Positions 6,438 through 13,618 of a DNA stretch of 15,259 bases are shown here, one piece after another (position 1 is the first letter of the stretch; each line of letters begins with the position of its first letter). A program made the translations under genes and the position numbers. The DNA comes from JBJHBY01 sp050485745 (GTDB taxonomy: Bacteria; Pseudomonadota; Gammaproteobacteria; Pseudomonadales; CAMLJR01), in assembly GCA_050485745.1 (NCBI GenBank), contig JBJHBY010000067.1:1-15259 (forward strand). The letters run 5' to 3'. Under the pieces are notes generated by a model that searched no databases, was not told the origin of the DNA, and saw only the letters and a list, made by a program, of their open reading frames with translations.

Positions 6438-7028
6438 GTGTCGAGCTATATCCTCGTACTCTATTACAGCCGCCACGGCGCCACTCGCGCCCTGGCGGAG
6501 CAGATCGCCCGGGGGGTGGAGCTGGGTGGCCTGGAGGCGCGCCTGCGCACGGTTCCTCCGGTATCGACGGTATGTGAGGCGACCGCGCCGGAGATTCCGG
6601 AGAGCGGCCACCTCTATGCCACGGAGGAAGACCTGGCCGCCTGTGCCGGTCTCGCTCTGGGCAGCCCGACGCGTTTCGGCAACATGGCTGCACCGTTGAA
6701 ATACTTTCTCGATGGCAGCAGTGCGCTCTGGGCCAGCGGAGCGCTGGTGGACAAACCCGCGGCGCTGTTCACCGTGAGCGCGAGTCTGCACGGTGGCCAG
6801 GAGAGCACCTTGCTGAGCATGGCCCTGCCCCTGTTGCACCATGGCATGCTGGTTGTCGGCTTGCCCTACACGGAGCGTGGCCTGATGCATACCGATGCTG
6901 GCGGCACGCCCTATGGCGCCTCCCATGTGAGTGGCGAGCAGGGCGGCAAGGCATTGACCGAGGTGGAAAAGGCACTGGCCCGGGCTCAGGGGCAGCGCCT
7001 GGCCACACTGGCGCGGAGGTTGATTTGA
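6438..7028 (+). CDS. wrbA: NAD(P)H:quinone oxidoreductase WrbA (flavodoxin fold)
   Basis: WrbA is a tetrameric FMN enzyme that reduces quinones by two electrons and protects against redox cycling. The translation has the FMN-phosphate loop YYSRHGATRALA (residues 9-20), the WrbA signature GSPTRFGNMAAPLKYFLDG (75-93), and SASLHGGQESTLLSMALPLLHHGM (114-137). At 196 residues the length is normal when the GTG at 6438 is used. GGAG at 6429-6432 precedes it by five bases. A longer reading from an ATG at 6366 would overlap arsC by 59 bases and add a non-homologous leader, so I rejected it. It lies 13 bases after arsC, and its stop overlaps the DUF2069 start by four bases. Cytoplasmic, and probably co-transcribed with arsC. 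Confidence 0.95.
   Translation: MSSYILVLYYSRHGATRALAEQIARGVELGGLEARLRTVPPVSTVCEATAPEIPESGHLYATEEDLAACAGLALGSPTRFGNMAAPLKYFLDGSSALWASGALVDKPAALFTVSASLHGGQESTLLSMALPLLHHGMLVVGLPYTERGLMHTDAGGTPYGASHVSGEQGGKALTEVEKALARAQGQRLATLARRLI
7015..7020 (+). promoter_or_regulatory. Strong Shine-Dalgarno deciding a TTG start
   Basis: GGAGGT, four bases upstream of the TTG at 7025 and within the last codons of wrbA. It is the main support for the rare TTG start of the DUF2069 gene. Confidence 0.65.
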
Positions 7029-7426
7029 GCACGCAGTACGCACGTCTTGCCAACGGGGCGCAATGGCTGATTCGGCCGGCGCTGATCTTGATGCTGGTGT
7101 ATCTCGCAGCCCTGACCCTGCTCTGGCCGGGGCCTGATCGGGAGCCGAGCGCGGTGATCTGGGTGATTCTTTCCCTGCCGTGGCTGGTCATCGCCCCGGG
7201 TATCTGGCGCGGCAGCCTGCATGCGCATGCCGCGATGTGCTTCATCAGCCTGGTTTACTTCGCCTCTGCGGTGACCAATGTGTTCATGCCCGGCCGCGTG
7301 CCGGGCGCGGTGGTGGAACTGGTACTGACCGTCATCCTGTTCTGCGCCGGTACGATGTTCATTCGCTGGCGCGCGCGGGCGAACCGGCAGGCCGCGGCAT
7401 CCGCGCAGGGGGAGCACGATGAGTAG
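7025..7426 (+). CDS. DUF2069 small inner-membrane protein
   Basis: A 133-residue protein with four predicted membrane segments at about 17-34, 42-60, 68-87 and 94-113. It belongs to DUF2069, whose function is unknown and which follows wrbA in Pseudomonas-like genomes. The segment LSLPWLVIAPGIWRGSLHAHAA between helices two and three, and YFASAVTNVF, fit the family as I remember it. The start is TTG at 7025, overlapping the wrbA stop (TTGA) with GGAGGT four bases upstream. The next in-frame Met lies inside the first helix, so no better start exists. The 3' end overlaps sppA by 8 bases. The C-terminus is hydrophilic (RANRQAAASAQGEHDE). The tight packing implies co-expression with wrbA and sppA; whether they act together is unknown. 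Confidence 0.87.
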   Translation: MSTQYARLANGAQWLIRPALILMLVYLAALTLLWPGPDREPSAVIWVILSLPWLVIAPGIWRGSLHAHAAMCFISLVYFASAVTNVFMPGRVPGAVVELVLTVILFCAGTMFIRWRARANRQAAASAQGEHDE

Positions 7427-9278
7427 GGCATCCGCGATGCGACGTGTTCTGTCCGGCTGTGGCCGTATCCTCAATGGCCTGCGCCTGACCGTGGTCAATG
7501 GCGTGTTTCTGGTGTTGCTGCTGGTGGTGTTGTCCGTGCTGCTGGCTGATCGCACCCCGCAGGTGCCGGACGGTGGTGCGCTGGTGCTGGCACCGAGTGG
7601 CGTCCTGGTGGATCAGGCCCGTTACATCGACCCGCTGCTGCGCTGGCTGCAGGCGGATCAGCGTCCGCCGGAGACCCTGCTGCGGGACTTGATCGAGGCG
7701 GTGGACCGTGCCACCGCGGACCCGCGTATTGCCATGCTGGTGATTCAACCTGATGGCCTGATGCACGGCGGGCTGAGCAAGCTGCAGGAACTGGCGCCGG
7801 CGATTGCCCGCTTTCGTGACACGGGCCGTCCGGTGGTCGCCCTGGGGGACAGCTTTACCCAGGATCAGTACTGGCTGGCCGTCCAGGCCGATGAAGTTCT
7901 CTTGCATCCCATGGGGGGCGTGCTTCTGCAGGGCTACGGTGTCTACCGCAACTATTTCCGCGAGGCCCTGGACAAGCTGGATGTGGACATCCATGTGTTT
8001 CGCGTGGGCGAGTACAAATCGGCGGTGGAGCCACTGCTGCGCAATGACATGTCCGCGGCGGACCGCGAGGCCAACCTCGAGTGGCTCAACGCCCTGTGGC
8101 AACAGTACAGCGCCGAGGTGATCCAGCGCCGCGGCCTCACCGCGGAGCAGTTCGGCGATTACGTGAATGCTCCCGATCGCCACCTCGAGGCCAGTGCCGG
8201 GGATGCTGCCCAGGCTGCGCTGACAGCGGGACTGGTCGACGCGGTGATGTCGCGCGAGGTGATGAATACCCGTATTGCCGCCCAGGTTGGACGGGATGAC
8301 AACGGCGGGTTCCGCGGCATCGATTTTCGCGATTACCTGCGTGCCACGGTGCCGGCACAACCGGCGGGAGTACCCGCGGTGGGACTGGTCGTTGCCAGCG
8401 GTCTGATTCTCGATGGCTACCATCCTCCGGGTGTGACTGGCGGCGACACCCTGGCGGAGTTGATCCGCGAAGCGCGTCGCGACCCGGACATCGGCGCCCT
8501 GGTATTGCGCGTCGACAGCGAGGGCGGCAGTGCCTTTGCTTCCGAGGTGATTCGCGAGGAGCTGCAGGCCTTCAAGGCCAGCGGGCGCCCGCTGGTGGTG
8601 TCCATGGGCAGTCTCGCCGCCTCCGGCGGCTACTGGATCGCGGTCGATGCCGACGAGATCTGGGCCACGCCGGCCACGCTGACGGGGTCCATCGGAATCT
8701 TCGGCGCCGTCCCGGGGCTGGACCGCGCCCTGAGCCGTTTTGGTATCCATACCGATGGTGTGGGTACCGGCGCCCTGGCGGGGCAGTTTCGCCTCGATGT
8801 ACCGTTGTCCGACCAGGCTGGCCGGGTACTGCAGCTCAGCGTGGAGGACGGCTACCGCCGCTTTCTCGAGCGCGTCGCCCGCGGTCGTGGCCTGCCCCTG
8901 GAACAGGTGGAGGGCGTGGCCCAGGGACGTGTCTGGTCCGGCGCCCATGCACAGGGCATCGGCCTGGTGGACCGCATTGGCGGGCTGGGTGAGGCCCTGC
9001 ATTCCGCGGCTGAACTGGCGGGTCTGAGCGCGTATCGGGTGCAGGTGATCGAACCCGGGCTCAGTCCCCGCGACCTGTTGCTGCAGCAACTGTTCGAGGC
9101 GCGCGTGCTGGCCGGCCGGGGAGGCAGCCACGGGGGCGATCCGCTGGCGCAGCGGACGGGGAATCCCATGACCGGGCTGCACTGGCTGGCTCGCCTGGGT
9201 GAGGACTGGCGGCGCCTGCTCTTCCCCGGTGATCCGCGGGCACTCTATCTGTACTGTGTGGAGTGCAGCAGGCCCTGA
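7419..9278 (+). CDS. sppA: Signal peptide peptidase SppA, 67K type
   Basis: SppA is an inner-membrane serine protease facing the periplasm that cleaves signal peptides left after protein export. At 619 residues it matches the long E. coli form with two tandem SppA/ClpP-like domains. One N-terminal membrane segment is at about 24-43. The general-base lysine is K200 in VGEYKSAVEPLLRNDMS, and the nucleophile is S402 in SMGSLAASGGYWIAVDADEI. These match E. coli K209 and S409. TLTGSIGIFG follows as usual. In the strand before the nucleophile, where E. coli reads RVNSPGGS, this protein has RVDSEGGSAFASE, with Glu368 in place of the usual Pro. The start is ATG at 7419 with GGGGGAG at 7408-7414, overlapping DUF2069 by 8 bases, so translation is probably coupled. 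It is the last gene of the arsC operon; no terminator was seen after it. Confidence 0.96.
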   Translation: MSRASAMRRVLSGCGRILNGLRLTVVNGVFLVLLLVVLSVLLADRTPQVPDGGALVLAPSGVLVDQARYIDPLLRWLQADQRPPETLLRDLIEAVDRATADPRIAMLVIQPDGLMHGGLSKLQELAPAIARFRDTGRPVVALGDSFTQDQYWLAVQADEVLLHPMGGVLLQGYGVYRNYFREALDKLDVDIHVFRVGEYKSAVEPLLRNDMSAADREANLEWLNALWQQYSAEVIQRRGLTAEQFGDYVNAPDRHLEASAGDAAQAALTAGLVDAVMSREVMNTRIAAQVGRDDNGGFRGIDFRDYLRATVPAQPAGVPAVGLVVASGLILDGYHPPGVTGGDTLAELIREARRDPDIGALVLRVDSEGGSAFASEVIREELQAFKASGRPLVVSMGSLAASGGYWIAVDADEIWATPATLTGSIGIFGAVPGLDRALSRFGIHTDGVGTGALAGQFRLDVPLSDQAGRVLQLSVEDGYRRFLERVARGRGLPLEQVEGVAQGRVWSGAHAQGIGLVDRIGGLGEALHSAAELAGLSAYRVQVIEPGLSPRDLLLQQLFEARVLAGRGGSHGGDPLAQRTGNPMTGLHWLARLGEDWRRLLFPGDPRALYLYCVECSRP

Positions 9279-9336
9279 GTGTGGCGCCGTGATTTGCTAA
9301 ACTCTGGGCGACGTCTGCACTGGCCTGTGAGGCCCC

Positions 9337-10002
9337 ATGCCCTTTTCCCAGCTCGGCTTGCTGCCCGGAACCCGTCTGCAGGTATCGGCCCTGGGGTCTG
9401 ATCACCGCAAGCACCAGTTCGCTGCAAGCTACATCGGCTATCAACCGGGCCAGGCCCTGCTGATTTCACCCCAGGGCCGGGCCACGGGCATTGGCCTGCG
9501 TCCGGGGCTGCGTCTGGTGGTCAGCGTCGCCCTGCCCACCACCCTGGCGACCTTCGCCACCACGGTGGAGTCGATCACCCGGGTGCCGTTTCCCCATATT
9601 TATCTGCGCCTGCCCGGGGAGGTGCGGCAGCGGCAGCTGCGTGCCGTGCCTCGGGTGCAGGTAACGCTGCCGCTGGTGATTCGAAATGCCGAACAGCCGG
9701 AGCGCAGCTGGCGGGGCGAAGTGCTTGACCTCAGCCTGAACGGGCTCAAGTTCGGGTGCCATGAGGAGTGTGGCCGCATCGGCGAAACCCTGCAGCTGAC
9801 CGCCACCCTGCGTGCAGGTGGGGTGGCTCGCGACTGTGCACTCAATGCGCGGATCCGCTCCCGGCCCGTGGCGGATACTCTCAGCAGTGACTTTCCCCAG
9901 GTTTATGGTGTCGAGTTCGTCGAACTGGGGGACGACGACCGGGTGTATCTGCACGGGTTGGTGATGGAGCAGCTGCACGCGGGCTGCGTGGTCCTGTTCT
10001 GA
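9337..10002 (+). CDS. YcgR-like PilZ-domain protein, probable c-di-GMP receptor
   Basis: A 221-residue cytoplasmic protein with two parts. An N-terminal YcgR-N-like (PilZN) split barrel at about 1-92 begins LGLLPGTRLQVSALG. A C-terminal PilZ domain follows with the full c-di-GMP-binding signature: RAVPR (RxxxR, 102-106) preceded by RQRQLR, and DLSLNG (DxSxxG, 131-136). All ligand-contacting residues of the motif are present, so binding is a reasonable inference; the output is unknown. YcgR in E. coli brakes flagella, but no flagellar, pilus or diguanylate cyclase gene is in this window. The ATG at 9337 follows GAGG (9329-9332). It begins 58 bases after sppA and ends 10 bases before dgkA. A TAAACT at 9298-9303 might be its own -10, without a good -35. 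Confidence 0.9.
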   Translation: MPFSQLGLLPGTRLQVSALGSDHRKHQFAASYIGYQPGQALLISPQGRATGIGLRPGLRLVVSVALPTTLATFATTVESITRVPFPHIYLRLPGEVRQRQLRAVPRVQVTLPLVIRNAEQPERSWRGEVLDLSLNGLKFGCHEECGRIGETLQLTATLRAGGVARDCALNARIRSRPVADTLSSDFPQVYGVEFVELGDDDRVYLHGLVMEQLHAGCVVLF

Positions 10003-10012
10003 GGGGAGCCGA

Positions 10013-10390
10013 ATGCCGGGATTCTCACTGAAGGCCCGCTTGCGGAGTGTCGGCTACGCCCTCGCGGGCCTTGCCTGGTTGCTGCGCAGCCAGCACAACA
10101 CGCGCATTCACCTGGCCAGCAGCCTGGCTGTCATCGCTCTGGCGGGGTGGCTCCGGGTGCAGAGGGAGGACTGGTTATGGCTGCTTCTGGCGATTGCCAT
10201 GGTCTGGGCAGCCGAGCTGTTCAATACTGCGCTGGAGCAGCTCGCCGATGCGTTGATGCCCGGGCAGCACCCACTGGTCGGTCGCGCCAAGGACCTCGCC
10301 GCCGCGGCGGTACTGGTGACGGCCATACTGGCGCTGTTCATCGGTCTGCTGGTGTTCTGGCCCTACCTGTTGCCGCTGGCGCAGAACTGA
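10013..10390 (+). CDS. dgkA: DgkA-family integral membrane lipid kinase (diacylglycerol or undecaprenol kinase)
   Basis: A 125-residue trimeric-type inner-membrane kinase with three predicted helices (about 35-50, 54-73, 96-120). It carries the family's active-site pattern AAELFNTALEQLAD (E68, N71, E75, D79), H86 and GRAKDLAAAAV (K93, D94), aligned with E. coli DgkA at an offset of one. DgkA phosphorylates diacylglycerol with ATP so that it re-enters phospholipid synthesis. The N-terminal half (GLAWLLRSQHNTRIHLASSLAVIAL) resembles the Gram-positive undecaprenol-kinase branch more than E. coli DgkA, so the lipid substrate is uncertain. The E. coli GSAAV is AAAAV here. GAGGGGAG at 10001-10008 precedes the ATG by four bases, and the gene starts 10 bases after the PilZ gene, so the two are almost certainly co-transcribed. 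It converges on the RND permease gene. Confidence 0.88.
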   Translation: MPGFSLKARLRSVGYALAGLAWLLRSQHNTRIHLASSLAVIALAGWLRVQREDWLWLLLAIAMVWAAELFNTALEQLADALMPGQHPLVGRAKDLAAAAVLVTAILALFIGLLVFWPYLLPLAQN

Positions 10391-10424
10391 ACGGCGTTCT
10401 GAACCCTTCGCTGATACCCTGGTG

Positions 10425-10448
10425 CCGGCAGGCTGTGCCGGAACAGCC
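10425..10448. repeat. Two overlapping, mutually exclusive hairpins between convergent genes
   Basis: CCGGCA (10425-10430) pairs with TGCCGG (10436-10441), and GGCTGT (10431-10436) pairs with ACAGCC (10443-10448). Both are perfect, but they share bases, so only one can form at a time. No T-run directly follows on either strand, so this is not a canonical terminator, though it lies where one is expected between dgkA and the RND permease. Confidence 0.5.
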
Positions 10449-10477
10449 CCTCCGCCCTTTTGCCCTGCCGGACCGGC

Positions 10478-13400
10478 TCAGGCGGCTGTCGCGGCGAGTT
10501 TGCGGGTGTCACTGCCGAACCAGGTGCGGAAGTCGTCCAGGATCATGTACAGGCAGGGGATCAGCAGCAGGGTGATCACCGTGGCGAAGATGATGCCAAA
10601 GGCGAGAGAAACCGCCATGGGCAACACCAGCTGGGCCTGCAGGCTGGACTCCAGCAGCATGGGCAGCAGGCCGAAGAAGGTGGTCAGAGACGTCAGCATG
10701 ATGGCGCGATAGCGCCGCGAACCGGCATCGACCACCGCTTCCAGCAGGGGCTGGCCCGCGGCCCGGGCGCGATTCACGAAGTCGACCATGATCAGGCTGT
10801 CGTTGACCACCACGCCTGAGAGTGCAATGACTCCGAAGAAGGACATCATGTCGAAGGGAATACCGACAATGATGTGGCCGACGATGGCACCGATGATGCC
10901 GAACGGAATCACGCCCATGATGATCAGTGGCTGCAGATAGGATTTCAGCGGAATGGCGAGCAGGGCGTAAATACCGAGCAGCGCCAGCGCAAAACCGGTG
11001 AACAGGCTGGTGAACAGCTTGGCGGCCTCTTCGCTTTCGCCATCGAGTCGGTAACTGACCCCGGGGAACTGCTGCTGCAATTGCGGCATGAAATCCGACG
11101 TAATGCTGTTCAGGATACGCGAGGGTTCCACCAGATTTTTGTCCGCCTCGGCGGAAACGGTGATGGCGCGCTCGCCGTCGATGCGGGTGATGCGGCTGAA
11201 GCCGGGCTCCACCTCGGCGACGGCGACGGCACTGAAGGGCAGTTCGTAACCCTGGGGCGTGCGCACCTCCATGTTCTCAAGGTCGGCGACGTGGCGGCGC
11301 TGCTCTTCGGGGTAGCGCACCATGACGCGGACTTCCTCGTTGCCGCGTTGCACGCGCTGGGCCTCGGCCCCATAGAAGGCATGGCGTACCTGCGTCGCCA
11401 GATCACTGAGGGTCAGCCCCACGGCCTCCGCCTCGGGGCGAATGCCAAGGACGATTTCATCGCGCACCGCACTGGCGCCATTGCGGATATCGTAGACACC
11501 GTTGTAGGTGGCGAGGTGGGCTTCGAGTTCCCGTGCGGCAAGCTCGAGCTGTGCCATGTCCCTGCCCACCAGCTTGAAGCCCAGGGCGGGGCCGCCCATG
11601 TCGTCGGCGGAGGAAATTGACAGCACCTCGGCGCCGGGTATTCCACCAATCNNNNNNNNNNGGGAGATGTCGTCGGCGGTGAGGCTGCGCGCCTCGTTGC
11701 GGGTCAGTTCCACCATGAAGCTGGCGCGGCGACCGTCGGCACCCCATGAAAAGACGTGCTCCACAAAGCCTTCGCCATGGCTGCTCTGGCGCCGGTAGTC
11801 GTCGTTCACGGCATGCAGGGCCGCCTGCATGCGCTGGTAGGCCGCGCGGGTTTGCTGCTCCGCGGTGCCCTCGACCATCTGCAGGTCGGCGCGCACGAAA
11901 TCCCCCGGCACATGGGGCACCATCACGTAGCGCACCACGCCCCCGGCGACCAGGCCGGCGGTGAGAACCAGCATGGCCAGGAAGCTGGCCGCGGTGAGAT
12001 AGCGACGTTCGATGCAGCGGCGGATGGCCGGCCGGTAGACGGTGTCGATGAACAGCACCAGCAGGGTGTTGCAGAAGCGCTGGGCACTGTTCAGGTGCAG
12101 CCAGATGCCGGTGCGCCCGGGCGGGCTGTGGGCCAGGTGCGCCGGCAGAATCCACTTCGACTCGATCAGGGAGAACACCAGGCACAGGATGACGACCCAG
12201 CCGCAGGCGGCGGGAAACGGCGCGAACACGCCGTCACTGAACAGGGTCGGGCTGAAGGCAACGATGGTGGTGAGTACACCGAACGTCGCGGGAACCGCCA
12301 CGCGCCTGGCGCCCTCGATAATGGCGTCGACACTGTGCCCCTTGCGCTCGGTTTCGCTGTAGGCACTCTCGCCAATAATAATGGCGTCGTCCACCACGAT
12401 ACCGAGGACGAGAATGAACCCGAACAGGCTGATCATGTTGATCGAGACGTCGATCGGGTCCAGCGGCAGCAGGGCGAAGGCACCGAGAAAGCACAGGGGC
12501 AGGCCGGCCATCACCCAGAAGGCCAGCTTGATGTCGAGGAACAGGCTGAGAACGATGAACACCAGCAGGGCGCCCAGGGCGAGGTTGCCCAGCATCATCT
12601 GCAGGCGGCCTTCGAGGTAGTAGGTGATGTCCGCCCAGTAGTCGATCGACACACCCTCCGGCAGGGTCGGGCGTTTGCGCTCCACGTAGTCCCTGGCCGC
12701 ACGGGCCACGGTGATCAGGTCCTGGTTGCCGACGGCATAGACGGTGATGGCCATGCCGAAGCGGCCGTTGAACATGGAGAAGCCATCCTGCTCAACGAAG
12801 CCGTCACGTACCGTGGCGACGTCGCCCAGATACAGCCGCGTGCCATCCGCGTGGGTCAGCAGCACCACGCGCTCGAAAGCATGCTGGTCGTAGGCCTGGC
12901 CGCGCGCGCGCAGCATGATGTCGCCGCTCGGTGTGCGAATGGAGCCGCCGGGCAGGTCCAGCGAGGAGGCGCGGATCGCCGCCGCGACCTGGTCCAGGGT
13001 CAGGTTGTACTGGCGCAGGGTGGCCTCGGAGACCTCGATGGCGATTTCGTCGTCGCGGGCACCGAAAATCGTGACGTAGGCGATATCCGGTTCGCGCAGC
13101 ATCTCCTCGCGGACTTCTTCCACCAGATTTTTCATGGTGCGTTCGTCGAGGTCGCCGTAGACCTGCACGTTGATGGCGTGCTCGCGCATGCGCACCTGGT
13201 TGATCACCGGCCGCTCGGCTTCCTGCGGGAAGCTGGTGATGCCGTCGACGGCGCTCTTGATCTCATCCATGGCGACCAGCACGTCATAGTCGTCATGGAT
13301 TTCGATCTGCAGGCTGGCGAGGGATTCCGAGGCGGTGGCATCGATGCGTTTGATCGCCTCGATGTCCTTCAGCGCCTCCTCGATCTTCATCACCAGGCCG

Positions 13401-13618
13401 CGCTCGACCTCCTCGGGGGCCGCGCCGGGATAGATCATGGTGATGCTCACCAGGTTGAGCACAAACTCCGGCATCACCGTGCGCTTGATGTTGAACACGG
13501 AGTAGAGGCCGACCACGATGATCAGGGCCATCAGCAGGTTGGCCGCGACCGGATTGCGCGCGAACCAGGCGATGATCCCCCTGTGGGTATCGATCTCCTG
13601 TGCCGGTGCGTCGCTCAT
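10478..13618 (-). CDS. RND-family efflux permease (AcrB/HAE-like), interrupted by an N-gap
   Basis: An inner-membrane proton-driven efflux permease of about 1046 residues, normal for the superfamily. The topology is typical: N-terminal helix (about 23-40), periplasmic loop beginning PEFVLNLVSITMIYPGAAPEEVE (50-72), helices 2-6 from about 340, a second loop from about 565, and helices 8-12 from about 870. The TM4 proton-relay pair is D410-D411 in LGIVVDDAIIIGE. In TM10, where AcrB has Lys940, this protein has SGVVVNDSLIMVDF (N939, D940), as in other RND subgroups I know, so it is not an AcrB orthologue. The substrate cannot be told. Residues 653-656 are unknown because of ten N at 11652-11661, though the frame is open on both sides. 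The ATG at 13618 has GGAGGG at 13624-13629 and overlaps the adaptor stop (ATGA), so the pair is translationally coupled. No TolC-type channel gene is present. Confidence 0.95.
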   Translation of the reverse strand: MSDAPAQEIDTHRGIIAWFARNPVAANLLMALIIVVGLYSVFNIKRTVMPEFVLNLVSITMIYPGAAPEEVERGLVMKIEEALKDIEAIKRIDATASESLASLQIEIHDDYDVLVAMDEIKSAVDGITSFPQEAERPVINQVRMREHAINVQVYGDLDERTMKNLVEEVREEMLREPDIAYVTIFGARDDEIAIEVSEATLRQYNLTLDQVAAAIRASSLDLPGGSIRTPSGDIMLRARGQAYDQHAFERVVLLTHADGTRLYLGDVATVRDGFVEQDGFSMFNGRFGMAITVYAVGNQDLITVARAARDYVERKRPTLPEGVSIDYWADITYYLEGRLQMMLGNLALGALLVFIVLSLFLDIKLAFWVMAGLPLCFLGAFALLPLDPIDVSINMISLFGFILVLGIVVDDAIIIGESAYSETERKGHSVDAIIEGARRVAVPATFGVLTTIVAFSPTLFSDGVFAPFPAACGWVVILCLVFSLIESKWILPAHLAHSPPGRTGIWLHLNSAQRFCNTLLVLFIDTVYRPAIRRCIERRYLTAASFLAMLVLTAGLVAGGVVRYVMVPHVPGDFVRADLQMVEGTAEQQTRAAYQRMQAALHAVNDDYRRQSSHGEGFVEHVFSWGADGRRASFMVELTRNEARSLTADDISXXXXIGGIPGAEVLSISSADDMGGPALGFKLVGRDMAQLELAARELEAHLATYNGVYDIRNGASAVRDEIVLGIRPEAEAVGLTLSDLATQVRHAFYGAEAQRVQRGNEEVRVMVRYPEEQRRHVADLENMEVRTPQGYELPFSAVAVAEVEPGFSRITRIDGERAITVSAEADKNLVEPSRILNSITSDFMPQLQQQFPGVSYRLDGESEEAAKLFTSLFTGFALALLGIYALLAIPLKSYLQPLIIMGVIPFGIIGAIVGHIIVGIPFDMMSFFGVIALSGVVVNDSLIMVDFVNRARAAGQPLLEAVVDAGSRRYRAIMLTSLTTFFGLLPMLLESSLQAQLVLPMAVSLAFGIIFATVITLLLIPCLYMILDDFRTWFGSDTRKLAATAA
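11652..11661. other. Assembly gap of ten N inside the RND permease
   Basis: Exactly ten undetermined bases join two contigs. Taken literally they keep the reading frame. A 13-bp direct repeat, ATGTCGTCGGCGG, flanks the gap at 11598-11610 and 11667-11679. The number of missing bases may differ from ten. Confidence 0.98.

Noticed and set aside
7359..9182. A 607-residue minus-strand reading frame opposite sppA
   Set aside because: SppA is unmistakable on the other strand; the antisense product is His/Gln/Gly-rich and has no recognisable motif.
10478..13618. RND permease as a pseudogene because of the interruption
   Set aside because: The interruption is undetermined sequence (N), not a stop or frameshift; both flanks continue in the same frame with conserved motifs.
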